This document shows, in pieces, positions 8,574 through 20,300 of a DNA stretch of 39,044 nt. Made by a program: the position numbers and the translations under genes. Numbering within the stretch: position 1 is the first letter of the stretch; the number at the start of each line of letters is the position of its first letter. Under the pieces are notes generated by a model. That model searched no databases, had not been told where the DNA came from, and saw only the letters and a program-made list of their open reading frames with translations. The stretch comes from Gemmataceae bacterium. GTDB lineage: Bacteria; Planctomycetota; Planctomycetia; Gemmatales; Gemmataceae. The DNA lies in assembly GCA_019752375.1 (NCBI GenBank), contig JAIEMG010000371.1, forward strand, positions 1 to 39,044, read 5' to 3'.

Positions 8574-9281
8574 TCAATGGCGGAGTAGGTACAGCAGGGG
8601 GAATAGAAACACCCAGACGACGTCCACGAAATGCCAGTACAGGCCGGCCACCTCGATCGGGGCGTTCCAGCGCACCGAGAAGCGGCCGCGAAGCGTCCGC
8701 AAGAGCAATACGGCCCACGCGGCCAACCCGACCAGCATGTGAACGGCGTGCAGCAACGTCAGGAAGAAGTAGAAGAAGAAGAACAGCTCCGCATGGCGGG
8801 CCTCGACCCCGGGCCGCCACTCCGCCGTGAAGCGGATGCCAGGAATCAGGCCCTCCGCATAATCGTGGGAATACTCCAGGGCCTTGATGCCCAGGAACAC
8901 CACACCCAGAACGATGGTCGCGAGCACCAGAAGACTCACGGAGCGGAACTGGCCAAGCCGCGCGGCACGAACGGCCAGGGCTACGGTCAAGCTGCTGCCC
9001 AGCAGAACGACGGTGTTGAGCGCGCCCAGGGGAACGCTAAGGCGCTCGCTGGCGGCGACAAAGTCATCCGAGAACCGGCCGCCGTAAATGGCATAGGCGG
9101 TCAGAGGGCCGCCAAAAAACAGGATTTCGGTCGCCAGGAACACCCACATGCCCAGCGTGGCGACTTCACGCTGCTGGTACAGGTCCGCGAACTGGCTCGC
9201 CAACGGTTCCTGCGTGGCGGGAGCCTCATGGGGGAGTGCGCCCGGGAGCACGCCTGGTTTCACGAGATTAGCCGACAACAT
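8574..9281 (-). CDS. ctaE: Cytochrome c oxidase subunit III
   Basis: Encodes 235 aa. After a short cytoplasmic N-terminus it has about five to seven hydrophobic helices: [14 protein letters not shown] near residue 45; [17 protein letters not shown] about 132; then [22 protein letters not shown] and [20 protein letters not shown], the conserved HxxHM and YWHFVDVVW motifs of subunit III. The membrane subunit stabilises the oxygen reductase core and holds lipid. The start overlaps the coxI stop by 14 bases, with AAGGAGG directly upstream, so it is translationally coupled. Confidence 0.93.
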   Translation of the reverse strand: MLSANLVKPGVLPGALPHEAPATQEPLASQFADLYQQREVATLGMWVFLATEILFFGGPLTAYAIYGGRFSDDFVAASERLSVPLGALNTVVLLGSSLTVALAVRAARLGQFRSVSLLVLATIVLGVVFLGIKALEYSHDYAEGLIPGIRFTAEWRPGVEARHAELFFFFYFFLTLLHAVHMLVGLAAWAVLLLRTLRGRFSVRWNAPIEVAGLYWHFVDVVWVFLFPLLYLLRH

Positions 9282-10920
9282 CGGCCTCCTTCCGCGAATA
9301 GATGTAAGGCGGCAACGTCACCGTGGGCGTCGTCTCGAAGTTGTGGGGAGGCGGCGGTGAGGAGGTCGCCCACTCCAGTCCGGTCGCGCCCCACGGGTTG
9401 GGCCCGGCCTCCTTGCCGGAGCGGAGCGACCAGAGGAAGTAAAACATCGGCAGTGCGTAGCCGGCGCCCAGGATCGTCGCGCCGGCCGAGGACATCACGT
9501 TGAGCACCTGGAACTCCGGCGCATATTCGTGATAGCGCCGCGGCATCCCCTGGTAGCCCAGCACGAACTGCGGGAAGAATGTCAGGTTAAAGCCGACGAA
9601 GATGATGAGCGCTCCTAGCTTGGCCCAGCCCTCCGGATACATGCGCCCGGTCATCTTTGGCCACCAGTAGTGCAGCCCGCCCATGTAGGCCATGACCGTG
9701 CCGCCGACCATGATGTAATGGAAGTGGGCCACGACGAAGTACGTGTCGTGGACGTGCACGTCGACCGCCGTCGCCGCCAGCACCAGGCCGGTCAGCCCGC
9801 CGATGGTGAACAGAGCGATGAAGCCGAAGGCGTACAGCAGCGGCGTCTGGAACGCCACGGAACCCTTGTGTAGCGTGGCCGTCCAGTTGAACACCTTGAT
9901 CGCCGAGGGAACCGCGACCAGGTAGCTCAGGAACGAGAAAATCAGCGAGGCGTATACCGACTGGCCGGAGACGAACATGTGGTGGCCCCAGACCAGGAAC
10001 CCAAGCACCGCGATGGCGATGCTGGCGAAGGCGACGAAGTGATAGCCGAAGATCGTCTTGCGCGAGAACGTCGTGACCAACTCGCTGACCACTCCCATGG
10101 CCGGCAGCACCATGATGTAAACGGCAGGGTGCGAGTAGAACCAGAAGAGATGCTGAAACAGGATCGGATCGCCGCCCAGACGGGGATCGAAGATGCCGAT
10201 GCCTAGCAGCCGTTCGGCCGCCAGCAGCAGCAACGTCACGGTGATAACCGGCGTGCCCAGCAGGATGATCAGGCTCGTCGCGTAGGTGGACCAGATGAAC
10301 AGCGGCAGCCGGAACCAGGTCAGACCGGGCGCGCGCATGCGGTGAATGGTGACCACGAAGTTCAACGCTGTCAGGATCGACGAGAAGCCCAGGATCAGCA
10401 CGCCGACCGCGGTGCCGATCACGTAGCTATGGGACGATCGCGTGCTGAACGGTGTGTAGAACGTCCAGCCAGTATCGACGCCGCCGGCCAGCATGGCCCA
10501 CAGCGCCACCAGGGCGCCGGTCATGTAGACGTACCAGCTGGCCAGGTTCAAGCGCGGGAAGGCCAGGTCCTTGGCGCCGATCATCAGCGGTACCAGGAAG
10601 TTGCCCAGCACCGAGGGAATGACGGGGATCAGGAAGAAGAACAACATCACCACGCCGTGCATGGTGAACAGCCGGTTGTAGGTATCGGCCGATACCAGAT
10701 CGCCGGGCGGCGTCGCAAGCTCGAGCCGAATCAGCACCGCGAACAGGCCGCCAACGATGAACATCAGCGTGATCGACACCAGGTACAGGATGGCGATGCG
10801 CTTATGGTCCGTGGTCAGGAGCCAGGAGCGAGCGCCGAAATCGACGTTGAGGTAGTCGATGCGGCCGCGCGGCCGGGGCTCGCGCATTTGTGGTCGCGGT
10901 TCGACGGTGGCGGTGGTCAT
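9268..10920 (-). CDS. ctaD: Cytochrome c oxidase subunit I, A2-type heme-copper oxygen reductase
   Basis: Encodes 550 aa. I place the start at the ATG at 10920 because GAGGAG lies 9 bases upstream; a GTG at 10983 is in frame. Twelve hydrophobic helices. Ligand motifs: [13 protein letters not shown] (low-spin heme His), [15 protein letters not shown] (CuB His and the cross-linked Tyr), GHHMFVSG (two CuB His), and [19 protein letters not shown] (heme a3 and heme a His). The Glu of HPEVY in mitochondrial-type enzymes is replaced by Ala, and the preceding residues are YS. The YSHPxV pattern defines the A2 subfamily, where the Tyr is thought to serve the D channel. It catalyses O2 reduction to water coupled to proton pumping, with electrons from subunit II. 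Confidence 0.95.
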   Translation of the reverse strand: MTTATVEPRPQMREPRPRGRIDYLNVDFGARSWLLTTDHKRIAILYLVSITLMFIVGGLFAVLIRLELATPPGDLVSADTYNRLFTMHGVVMLFFFLIPVIPSVLGNFLVPLMIGAKDLAFPRLNLASWYVYMTGALVALWAMLAGGVDTGWTFYTPFSTRSSHSYVIGTAVGVLILGFSSILTALNFVVTIHRMRAPGLTWFRLPLFIWSTYATSLIILLGTPVITVTLLLLAAERLLGIGIFDPRLGGDPILFQHLFWFYSHPAVYIMVLPAMGVVSELVTTFSRKTIFGYHFVAFASIAIAVLGFLVWGHHMFVSGQSVYASLIFSFLSYLVAVPSAIKVFNWTATLHKGSVAFQTPLLYAFGFIALFTIGGLTGLVLAATAVDVHVHDTYFVVAHFHYIMVGGTVMAYMGGLHYWWPKMTGRMYPEGWAKLGALIIFVGFNLTFFPQFVLGYQGMPRRYHEYAPEFQVLNVMSSAGATILGAGYALPMFYFLWSLRSGKEAGPNPWGATGLEWATSSPPPPHNFETTPTVTLPPYIYSRKEADVVG

Positions 10921-11063
10921 GGCGTGCATCTCCTCGGGCACGGGCGGCCTAGCGATCGGTGAATCAACAACTGTCGGGTTCACAAGCTGTTTGCTTGGGC
11001 GCTTGCCCCTTCGGCGTCGCTCGATTTACTGATGAGTGTGCGGAGAAAGCGACCAAACGGGCT

Positions 11064-11143
11064 CCCCTCTCCCCCGAGTACGGGGGAGAGGGGGGCCGAA
11101 CGTGGCATTGAGTACGGGGGAGAGGGGGGCCGAACGTGGCATT
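11064..11143. repeat. 13-bp hairpin followed by a 34-bp tandem duplication
   Basis: Bases 11064-11076 pair with 11081-11093 (CCCCTCTCCCCCG, loop AGTA). The right arm and its flank, unit 11076-11109, are then repeated exactly at 11110-11143. It lies in the 267-base gap between coxII and coxI, the only sizeable gap inside the respiratory operon. It could be a processing or attenuation element, or simply an expanded repeat. I see no other feature in 10921-11187. Confidence 0.85.
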
Positions 11144-11187
11144 GATGGAGTCCTCAGTAAACCTGACACTTGCTGATTCGCTGATCC

Positions 11188-12249
11188 CTAGCGATCGTCC
11201 TTGCGAACCGGCGGCGGCGTCTCTTCGTTGCGGCGCGGCGTCTGGCCGCGCTTGAGCGACTTGATGAAGGTAAGCAATTGCTGCAATTCCGACTCGTCGA
11301 GCTGGTCGGGCGGATAGTCCGGCATGATGGGTTGATAGCCGGCCACGACTTTAGCGCGCGGCAGGCGAATCGATTCGCGTAAATAATCGTCGTCGGCGAT
11401 TGCACGACGGCCGTCTTGCAGGGGGACCGTCGCGCCCGCGAGCTCTTCCAAAACGGGGGCCCGCGCCCGCGCATCGGCGCTATGGCAGGCGATGCACTGA
11501 TGTTTCAGAAATAGCTGCCGGCCCCGCGTCGCCATCGACAGGTCGGCGCGGCCGCCAAGCAGCCAGTCGTCCGCGGGCACACGCTCGACGGTGCCCGCCG
11601 GTCGCGTGGTCGCCGGTGCGGTGGCGCCGGTCAACCAGGCCTCGTATTCGGCCGGTTCCATCACCGTGACCCAGCCGCCCATCCGCGAATGGTCGGTGCC
11701 GCAATACTCCGCGCAAAAGAGACGATAACGGCCCGGTTTCGTCGCCTGAAACCAAAGCGACGTGTAGCGGCCCGGCAAGACGTCCTGCTTGAGGCGGAAC
11801 GCCGGCACATAGAATGAGTGGATCACGTCTTCCGAGGTCATGACCAGCTTGATCGGCCGGCCCAGCGGCACGTGCAGCTCGTTGATCTCGCGTTGGCCTT
11901 CGAGGTGCTGGACCTTCCACATCCACTGCCGGCCGACGACGTAGATTTCCAGGGCATGGTCGGGCGGCCGCGCCATCGCCAGATACACTTGAGCGCTCCA
12001 GAAAAACATGCTCAGGAAGACGACGATCAGAAAACAGACCCAGCTGACCTCCAGGCGCGAGGAGCCGATCGTTGGCTGCGGGAACTCGTCGTTGCTACGG
12101 CGCCGGTATTTGATGGCGAAGAAGAACAGCAATATCGCCGTCAACGCCGAGAAAAAGACGCTGACCAGGACAATCGCGAAGTACACGGTGTCCACCGGCC
12201 CGGCGAACGTCGAGGCTTGTTCCGGGAACAATGAGAACCCAGGTTCCAT
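11188..12249 (-). CDS. ctaC: Cytochrome c oxidase subunit II fused to cytochrome c (caa3)
   Basis: Encodes 353 aa. Two N-terminal membrane helices (about 21-46 and 69-92) are followed by the cupredoxin domain with CuA ligands H144, C179, C183, H187 and M190 in CAEYCGTDHSRM. A linker leads to a C-terminal cytochrome c domain with heme site CIACH (252-256) and a likely axial Met in GYQPIMPDYPP (about 310). This fusion defines caa3 oxidases, which take electrons directly from the upstream complex or from a small cytochrome. It ends with a charged Pro/Arg tail. ATG at 12249 with GAGGGGCG upstream, 15 bases after the sco stop. The N-terminal signal looks like an anchor and is not a lipobox. Confidence 0.94.
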   Translation of the reverse strand: MEPGFSLFPEQASTFAGPVDTVYFAIVLVSVFFSALTAILLFFFAIKYRRRSNDEFPQPTIGSSRLEVSWVCFLIVVFLSMFFWSAQVYLAMARPPDHALEIYVVGRQWMWKVQHLEGQREINELHVPLGRPIKLVMTSEDVIHSFYVPAFRLKQDVLPGRYTSLWFQATKPGRYRLFCAEYCGTDHSRMGGWVTVMEPAEYEAWLTGATAPATTRPAGTVERVPADDWLLGGRADLSMATRGRQLFLKHQCIACHSADARARAPVLEELAGATVPLQDGRRAIADDDYLRESIRLPRAKVVAGYQPIMPDYPPDQLDESELQQLLTFIKSLKRGQTPRRNEETPPPVRKDDR

Positions 12250-12264
12250 GATTCGCCCCTCGCC

Positions 12265-13092
12265 TCAATTCACGACCGTCGCCTGCGACCGACATGCCGT
12301 TCGACGCTCGCGCCGCCACGCCAGCACCAGGCTAAGGCCAATGCCAAGGACCGTTGCCGCACCGGCGCCCCGTACCGCCTTCATCACGTTGACGGTCATG
12401 CTGCCATTGACGGGGTCATAGTCGTAACAGAGCAACAACACGCGGCGGACCATCGGCACAGGCGGCGCCACCCGGCCCGCGGCAGCCTCGTCCAGCGCTG
12501 CCTGTAGTCGAGCGGTGGGGAAGTCGATGCCGTCGATGTAGCCGCTGATCGTTCCTTGTGCCGTGAGGACCACCACGCCGCTGGGATGGGCAAACCGGTC
12601 GGATGGCTCGCTGTAGGCGTAGCGAAAGCCGACGGCGTCCGTCAGCGCGTCGATGCTTGGCTGGCTGCCCGTCCAGAAATGCCAGCCGCGGTCCGTGCCA
12701 GGCCGGCCATACTCGGCGAGGTAGCTCGCTTTCTTCGCGGCCGCCAGGTCGGCGCCTTCGCGGGCATCGAAGCTGATGACCAGGACCTCGAAGCGATCGC
12801 CCGCGTTGACCGGCAGTCCGCGCAGGCCTTCGACCAGCCCGTTGAGGACCTGGGTGCAAAGCATGGCACAGCGATACTGAGCCAGCACCAGCAGCACCGG
12901 CCGGTGAAGCACGCTGCCCAGACGCACGTCCTGTCCTGCCTCGTCGCGAAAGAGCAAGTCGGGAGACAGCACGTTGCCGGGCTTCGGATCGTAGGAATAC
13001 GCCTTCTGCGGCGACGGCAAGTTCGGCTGTGCCAGCGCCTGGTTGGCGACGCCGCCGGCGATCAACAGTGCGACGACAAAGGTTGATCTCAT
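12265..13092 (-). CDS. SCO1/SenC-type copper chaperone with C-terminal membrane anchor
   Basis: Encodes 275 aa. Residues 1-21 are a Sec signal peptide (VVALLIAGGVANQALAQ). The thioredoxin-like domain carries the copper site: CAMLC (about 75-79) in YRCAMLCTQVLNGL, and His in DRFAHPSGVVVLT (about 169), the Cys-x3-Cys...His set of SCO proteins that load CuA of subunit II. Unlike most SCO proteins it has a second hydrophobic helix near the C-terminus (about 237-258, GAGAATVLGIGLSLVLAW), which would tether it to the membrane by its tail. The ATG overlaps the preceding stop (ATGA). Its position just before coxII fits a role in CuA assembly. Confidence 0.9.
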   Translation of the reverse strand: MRSTFVVALLIAGGVANQALAQPNLPSPQKAYSYDPKPGNVLSPDLLFRDEAGQDVRLGSVLHRPVLLVLAQYRCAMLCTQVLNGLVEGLRGLPVNAGDRFEVLVISFDAREGADLAAAKKASYLAEYGRPGTDRGWHFWTGSQPSIDALTDAVGFRYAYSEPSDRFAHPSGVVVLTAQGTISGYIDGIDFPTARLQAALDEAAAGRVAPPVPMVRRVLLLCYDYDPVNGSMTVNVMKAVRGAGAATVLGIGLSLVLAWRRERRTACRSQATVVN

Positions 13093-13598
13093 GGCCGTCC
13101 TCCCCGAGGCTGCTGTCCCGAGCTGGAACGGCTGGGGGATTGCTGGAACTCGTCCACAACCGCCTTGCCGCCGCTCCCCAGGCGCCCGGCCACGATTTTC
13201 ATGGCCTCGTCAATGGGGATTGAGACGCGTCCGCCCGGGCGATCCACCCAGCCATAGCGCTGCAAGTGCGCTTCCTCTTGTGCTACCTGTTGGCGGGCCG
13301 GTACTTCCCAGGTGCGGCCGACGTCGTGCTCTGACCGCTCCAGGTCGATGCCTTCCAGACGCGGGCTGGGCGGCAATCCGGAAGGGGCCTCGCTGGCGCG
13401 CATGGTTGGAGCGGTCTGCTGGCGCTGAGCCGATGTTTCAAAGGAGCTGAGCAAGAGTGAGATACCCACCGCAGTCAGCGCCAGGAGGAGGATCAGGCCG
13501 CCACCAAACAGGACGGTGCCACGGAACGCGACATCTGTCCGTTCGTAGGCCACGGACGGGTTGATCGGCTGGCCATTGGATGGCGATCGCTCAGGCAT
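13089..13598 (-). CDS. Single-pass membrane protein of the ACIII/caa3 operon, unknown function
   Basis: Encodes 169 aa from the ATG at 13598, with GGAGGAA at about 7-base spacing; it overlaps the actF stop by 8 bases. One membrane helix (about residues 29-50, TVLFGGGLILLLALTAVGISLLL) is followed by a periplasmic Pro/Gln-rich part. A conserved-looking block RYGWVDRPGGRVSIPIDEAMKIVAGR (about 115-140) resembles the YGWVDR...IPIxxAM motif that I recall from small proteins between ACIII and SCO genes in other bacteria. Such proteins may help assemble or couple ACIII and the oxidase; this is inferred from position only. It ends in a Ser/Gln-rich tail. Confidence 0.75.
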   Translation of the reverse strand: MPERSPSNGQPINPSVAYERTDVAFRGTVLFGGGLILLLALTAVGISLLLSSFETSAQRQQTAPTMRASEAPSGLPPSPRLEGIDLERSEHDVGRTWEVPARQQVAQEEAHLQRYGWVDRPGGRVSIPIDEAMKIVAGRLGSGGKAVVDEFQQSPSRSSSGQQPRGGRP

Positions 13599-14730
13599 GG
13601 GGCAGTTCCTCCACGACAAGGTCGGGCGGTGTAGTGCGGAGGGCGCCAAGGAATACGCCAAGCCAGATGCCGCCGATCCCCACGACCGCAGCCAGATCGA
13701 GACATCGCCACAGAGGTGATTCGGACGGGAAGGCCGGGGCGACGGTCCACCACATGTCGACGAAGCGCATCGCGAGGATCAAGGCGGCGACCGTGGCCAA
13801 CTTGCGCGGGTCGCGCTTGACCGCCCGCGACAGCAGCAGCATGAAAGGAACAACAAATTGCAGCAGCAACAGGCTCAGCGCCACCCACTGCCAACCGTGG
13901 TCGAGGCGACGCAGATACCAGGGGATTTCTTCAGGCAGGTTCCCCGACCAGATCAGCAGCAGCTGCGCGAAGGCCAAATAGGCCCAGAGCATGGTAAAGG
14001 CCATTAGCAAGTTGCCCAGGTCGCGCTGCACGTCGGGATCCAGGCGGGGACCGCGCATCAGGGTCAGCAACACTGCGAAGGCCAAGGCGGCAAGGAGTTG
14101 GCCGTTGGCGAACATCACGCCGTAGATCGACGAGAACCAGTGCGGCTCCAGCGACATGGCCCAGTCGATTGCGGCGAAGGTGACTGTCAGGCCCATCAAT
14201 GCCAGCCCGGGACCGCTCAGCAGGCGGAAGCAGCGCGGCTCTTCCCCATCGGCAGTGCTCGGCGACCGCCGCGCCCAGCGGTTAAGGAAATAAGCCAGCA
14301 CCAGCCAGCACGCAAAATAGAAGCCAGCGCGAACCACAAAGAATGGCACGTTCAGATACAGCTGCTTGGTGCGCAAGACCTCGTCGTCGGCGACCACTTC
14401 GGGCTGCGCCCAGGGATACAGATAGCCCATCCCCACCAGCAAGGGGACAAAGAGCAGGGCCAGCAGCGGTAGGGTGTTCACGCTCGCATGCCAGATGTGG
14501 CGGAGTGCCATTCCCCAGCGTCCGCCAGTCAGGTGATGGAGCATGGTCAGCGCCAGGCACCCCAGCGGCAAGGCGAGCCAGGCCAGGAACGCCACCAGGT
14601 ACGAACGAAACGAGTGCGCCGGCCGCCACAAGCCCAGGGCAACGATGACCGTCAACCCCAGCGCGCCGGCGAAGAAGGCCGATCGGCGGGCCGCGGGCGG
14701 AAAGTCGACGGGCTGCAGGGCCGTGCTCAT
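13591..14730 (-). CDS. actF: Alternative Complex III subunit ActF (NrfD/PsrC-like)
   Basis: Encodes 379 aa from the ATG at 14730 with AGGAGC upstream, one base after the actE stop. About ten hydrophobic helices run through the whole protein, including LTMLHHLTGGRWGMALRHIWHASVNTLP near residue 60, which has the His-rich helix boundary seen in ActC/ActF, and a DWAMSLEPHWFSSIYG segment near 190. ActF is the second NrfD-like membrane subunit and forms with ActC the core of the quinol-oxidising complex. Known from the Rhodothermus and Flavobacterium complexes: ActF is thought not to bind quinol itself but may help proton movement. Called from topology and operon position. Confidence 0.9.
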   Translation of the reverse strand: MSTALQPVDFPPAARRSAFFAGALGLTVIVALGLWRPAHSFRSYLVAFLAWLALPLGCLALTMLHHLTGGRWGMALRHIWHASVNTLPLLALLFVPLLVGMGYLYPWAQPEVVADDEVLRTKQLYLNVPFFVVRAGFYFACWLVLAYFLNRWARRSPSTADGEEPRCFRLLSGPGLALMGLTVTFAAIDWAMSLEPHWFSSIYGVMFANGQLLAALAFAVLLTLMRGPRLDPDVQRDLGNLLMAFTMLWAYLAFAQLLLIWSGNLPEEIPWYLRRLDHGWQWVALSLLLLQFVVPFMLLLSRAVKRDPRKLATVAALILAMRFVDMWWTVAPAFPSESPLWRCLDLAAVVGIGGIWLGVFLGALRTTPPDLVVEELPHA

Positions 14731-14731
14731 G

Positions 14732-15412
14732 TCAACGCTCCTGGACCAATTGCCGTCGGATAGCGGGGGGAAGCGCGTCCACGGGCGCATCCTGGCTCAG
14801 TTGCAAGGCGCGGATGTAAGCGACGATGTCCCAGCGGTCGGCCGGTGCGATCTGGGCGGAGTAGTCCGGCATCGCTCCCTGACCGCGCGTGATGACGCGG
14901 AAGTAATGCGCGGCAGGCGCCTGGCGCAATCGTTCGCTATGGAACGACGGCGGTCGCACGTATCCGCGCTGCACGATGCGGCCATTACCGGTGCCGATGC
15001 GGTCATGGCAGACCGCACAGTAAATGTTGAATTGCAAGCGACCCCGCTGCAGCATGTCTTCGGTGAGAGCAAACGGGAAGGAATCGGCCGGCGGCGGAGC
15101 GCTGACGGCCGCCAGTGCCAGGGTTCCCAGGGGAGAGGCTCCGGCTGCAAGGACTGCGACTGCCTCGGCCGCCCGCGCGCCGTCGGCCTCGACGAGCCAA
15201 CGGTTGTCGCGCAGCTGGCCACGCGCAATCGTGCCGGGCTCCACGGGCCGATCCGCTTGCCCATCCGCGAAGAATGGGCTGGGCTCCCACGGCCGATAGC
15301 TTGGCTGGCGAGCCATCTCCTGCTGACAGCCGCACGCCAACACCAGGAGTAGACATCCGACGATGGCGAATCGGGAGTGCCCGAACAGGCGCACGTTTTC
15401 AATGAGGTTCAA
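14732..15412 (-). CDS. actE: Alternative Complex III subunit ActE, monoheme cytochrome c lipoprotein
   Basis: Encodes 226 aa. The signal peptide ends in a lipobox (VLAC27), so it should be a lipid-anchored periplasmic protein. The single c-type heme site is CAVCH (132-136), with a likely Met ligand in GQGAMPDYSAQI (about 193). The segment PPSFHSERLRQAPAAHYFRVITRG is typical of ActE and related quinol-complex cytochromes. ActE takes electrons from the ActA/ActB chain and passes them to the oxidase. The start overlaps the actD stop by 4 bases (ATGA). Confidence 0.92.
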   Translation of the reverse strand: MNLIENVRLFGHSRFAIVGCLLLVLACGCQQEMARQPSYRPWEPSPFFADGQADRPVEPGTIARGQLRDNRWLVEADGARAAEAVAVLAAGASPLGTLALAAVSAPPPADSFPFALTEDMLQRGRLQFNIYCAVCHDRIGTGNGRIVQRGYVRPPSFHSERLRQAPAAHYFRVITRGQGAMPDYSAQIAPADRWDIVAYIRALQLSQDAPVDALPPAIRRQLVQER

Positions 15413-15938
15413 TGCGGCACCTCCCAGACGTCGTGCGGCTGCAGGTCCAGCAAGAACTGTCGCGTCCGTTCTTCATCGAACTGGGGATCGGTCGCCTCGA
15501 TGACGAGGAAGAACTGGTCGCGGCTGGCCATGGCGAAGCGCGGCACGTTGAACACCGGGTGATAAGGCATCGGCAGGCCATTGAGTGCGAGCATGGCAAA
15601 GACCGCGGTGAAGGCCGCGACCAGCACCGTCGTCTCGAACGTAATCGGAATGAAGGCTGGCCAACTGTGCAAGGGCCGTCCGCCAATGTTTAACGGGTAG
15701 GCGATCGCCGCGGCGTAGTACTGCATGAAGTAACCGCCGGCGCCACCTAGGATGCCGCCTAGGAGCACCAGCAGGGGCAGACGCGTCGGCTGCAGGCGCA
15801 GTGCCTCTTCCAGTTCCTCGATGGGGAATGGCGTGCAGGCGTCCACGCGGCGATAGCCGGCTTCCGTGGTGCGCCGCACGGCCGCCACCAGGTCCGTCGG
15901 CGTGCCGAATTCGGCCAGCATGCCATGGATCCGAGGCC

Positions 15939-15942
<4 letters not shown>
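15409..15942 (-). CDS. actD: Alternative Complex III subunit ActD (DUF3341)
   Basis: Encodes 177 aa from the ATG at 15942, which overlaps the actC stop (ATGA) and follows a near-perfect AAGGAGGAGCT. An upstream ATG at 16164 belongs to an antisense-free extension inside actC and is rejected. The fold is a soluble N-terminal domain (AEFGTPTDLVAAVRRTTEAGYRR..TPFPIEEL), two membrane helices (LPLLVLLGGILGGAGGYFMQYY about 54-75; ITFETTVLVAAFTAVFAML about 97-115), and a second small domain. This is the DUF3341/ActD pattern. ActD packs against ActC/ActF and carries no cofactor. Confidence 0.92.
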
Positions 15943-17333
<1,391 letters not shown>

Positions 17334-17334
17334 G

Positions 17335-20300
17335 TCATCGCCCTTCCAGCCGGGGATTGGGATTGCGCACTTCGGCCAGGTACGTGGTTCGCGGCCGGGT
17401 GTTCAGTTCTTCCAGCAGCCCATAGTTGCGTGGGTCGGCCTTAAGCTTCGCCACCCGGCTGGTCTGGTCGTGGATGTCGCCAAAGACGATCGCCTGGGAC
17501 GGGCACGCCGCCTGGCAAGCAGTGACCACGTCGCCGTCGCGCGGAGGCCGGCGCTGGTTGTTCGCGTCGATCTCGGCTTCGCGGATGCGCTGAACGCAAT
17601 AGGTGCATTTCTCCATGACGCCGCGGCTGCGCACGGTCACGTGGGGATTGTGCATCATCTTGAGGCTGGCCGTGGCCCAGTCCGCGTACTGGAAGAAATT
17701 GAAGCGCCGCACCTTGTAGGGACAGTTATTGGAGCAGTAGCGGGTACCCACGCAGCGGTTGTACGTCATCTCGTTGAGGCCGTCGGGACTGTGCGAGGTC
17801 GCCTCCACGGGACAGACCAGCTCGCAGGGCGCCGACTCGCAGTGCATGCACATTACCGGCTGTAGATGGGACGTCGGGTTGGCCGGCTCGCCCTCGTAGT
17901 AGTGGTCGATGCGCAGCCAGTGCATCTCCCGCCCGCGCGTCACCTCGGCCTTGCCGACGACGGGGATGTTGTTCTCGGCCTGGCATGCGGTCACGCAAGC
18001 ACCGCACGCGACGCACGCGTTCATATCGATGACCATGCCCCATTGCGGACCTTGCTGCGGATGGTCGGAGGCGGGATAGAGCGTCAAGGGATGACGGCCG
18101 TGGTTGGCCGCAGGCATGTGGCCCTGCTTCTGGGCGAAGTCCGGGTGCTTCTGGTAGGTGGCCACGTCGGCGGAGCGCACCAGGCCTCGGTTCTCCATCA
18201 TCTGGTGAAACTGAGTGCAGGCCAGCGTCATCGTCTGCCCGGTGCGGCGCGCCTCGACGCCCGTTCCGAAGAGTGGGGCCGCTGATGTTTGAAGCTGGTA
18301 GGCATCGAAGCCCGCCCCCGTCCCCACGTCCCCGGCACGGGTACGCCCGTACCCCAGGTGAACCGTGATCGAGCCGTCCGCGTGGCCGGGGACGATCCAC
18401 ACCGGCGCCTGCACACGACGGCCCGCGTGGTGTAGCTCGACGACTTCTGCGATCCCCTCCCCATGTTCGCCGCCGCGATCGCCAAACGTGTTGGGTCGCA
18501 TTCCCAATGTCTGCGCCGTCGCGGGGCTCATCATCGCCGCGTTGTCCCAGGTCAGCTTGGTCATCGGCTTGGGCAGTTCTTGAAGCCAGCCGTTGCCGGC
18601 AAAGCGGCCATCAAAGATGGTCGGGTCCAGCCGAAAGACGATCTCCGTTCCGTCCGCCGCGGTCGGCTTTCCGTCCAGGCCAGCGCGCTTCGCCCAATCC
18701 TTACGAAGCTGGACCTCCGCGCGCGAAAAGGCCGTACCTTCCACCACGCCATCGTGCAGGGCGCTGCGCCAGAATGCTTCAAAGTCCGGGGTGCTGGCTC
18801 GTCGCCCATAAGCATCCCGCCAGGTGTCGCGGACCACGTCGTAGGCCGAGCGGCCCGCCTGGCCCAGCAGGGCGGCCAGCAATTCCAGGCTGGTCTTGCC
18901 GCCATAAAGAGGAGCGATCAGCGGTTGAATGACGCTTGCGGTGCCTTCATAAGCGCGGGCATCCCCCCAAGACTCCAGGTAGTGTGCCGCTGGAACATGC
19001 CAGTGACAAAGGTCCGCTGTTTCATCGCGGTACAGGCCGAGATGAATGCACAGGGGCACCTTGCGCATCCCGGCAGCCACCTCGAGGTCCGGCGGTGCGG
19101 TGTACACCGGGTTGCTCTCGAGGACCAGCAAGGTCGATACCTTGCCCGCGTGCATGTCCTGCGCCAGCTCGGCGAGCGATGCGCCATGGGCTTCTTCCGC
19201 CGGCGTGGTGTGAAGGACCGTCGTGCCAAAATTCCCCAGCTTGTAATTGATTGCCTGCGCCAGCGCATGCACCTCGGGCGGCTGCCGATCGCCAGCGATG
19301 ACCAGCGTCGTCCCCGGCACGCGGGCCTTGCCCAGTGCGACAAAGCGTAGATCGTCGGCAAGGGCCGTGAGCCAGCGGGCGTAAGCTACGTCCGGAGCCG
19401 AAGCGGACAGGCCGGCAACACCGAGGGCCCCCGCCAGGTCGCGGGCGAATCGGACTACATCGCGCGCCCGCAACGGCAACCGGTGATCCGCCCGGGTTCC
19501 CGTACCGGTTGGCATGGGCTCGACGACGTAGAGGCGGTTCATCTTTTCCGGCGCGAGCGCTCCCTTGCGCCGTTGCATGAAATCGTGGGCATAACGCAGG
19601 TGGCCGGGCCCGGAGCAGAGGAAACCGGCGTCGAGGGCCAACACCACATCGGCCCTGGTCAGGTCGTAGTGGGTTCCCACCGCAGCGTCAAAAATGGATC
19701 GGGAGGCGTCGACAGCGCTTCGCGTCGCGCCGGGGTCGTGGCTGTACCAGCGCGTGTCGGGAAGGCGCTCGCGCAGAACTCTTAGTTGACCCGCCAGCGA
19801 CGGCGAACCGACCGTCTCGGTCAGGATGGACAGGCCCTGGCCCCGGGGGTGGCGGCGGACCACTTCGCTTAACTGATGGGTGAGGTCTCCGAACGAGCGC
19901 GGGCGGCCCGAGAAGAGCGTGGTTTGCGATCGCTGCGGATCGTAGAGCGTCAGAACGGACGCTTGCGCGAAGGCGTCCGTTGCGCCCCGGCTATCGGGAT
20001 GTGCCGGATTGCCTTCCACCTTGATGGGTCGACCCTCGTAGCTCTCGGCGAGTAGACCGATGGCATGACCGGCCAGCGGCATGGCCGTGGCGTAGTAGAG
20101 CGACTTGCCTGGCACCCGGCCCTCGGGCTGGCGAACATAGGGAAGGATCAATTCCGGCGGAGGTCGCGTGCAGCCGCTCAGGCCGGCCAGCCCCAACGAG
20201 GCGCCCAGGAGAGTGAGGAACTGCCGGCGCGTCAGGGGGTCGGGGCTTTCCAGCGTCCCCTCGGGGAACTCATTCTCGATCCTGGCGCGCAGCTCCGGCG

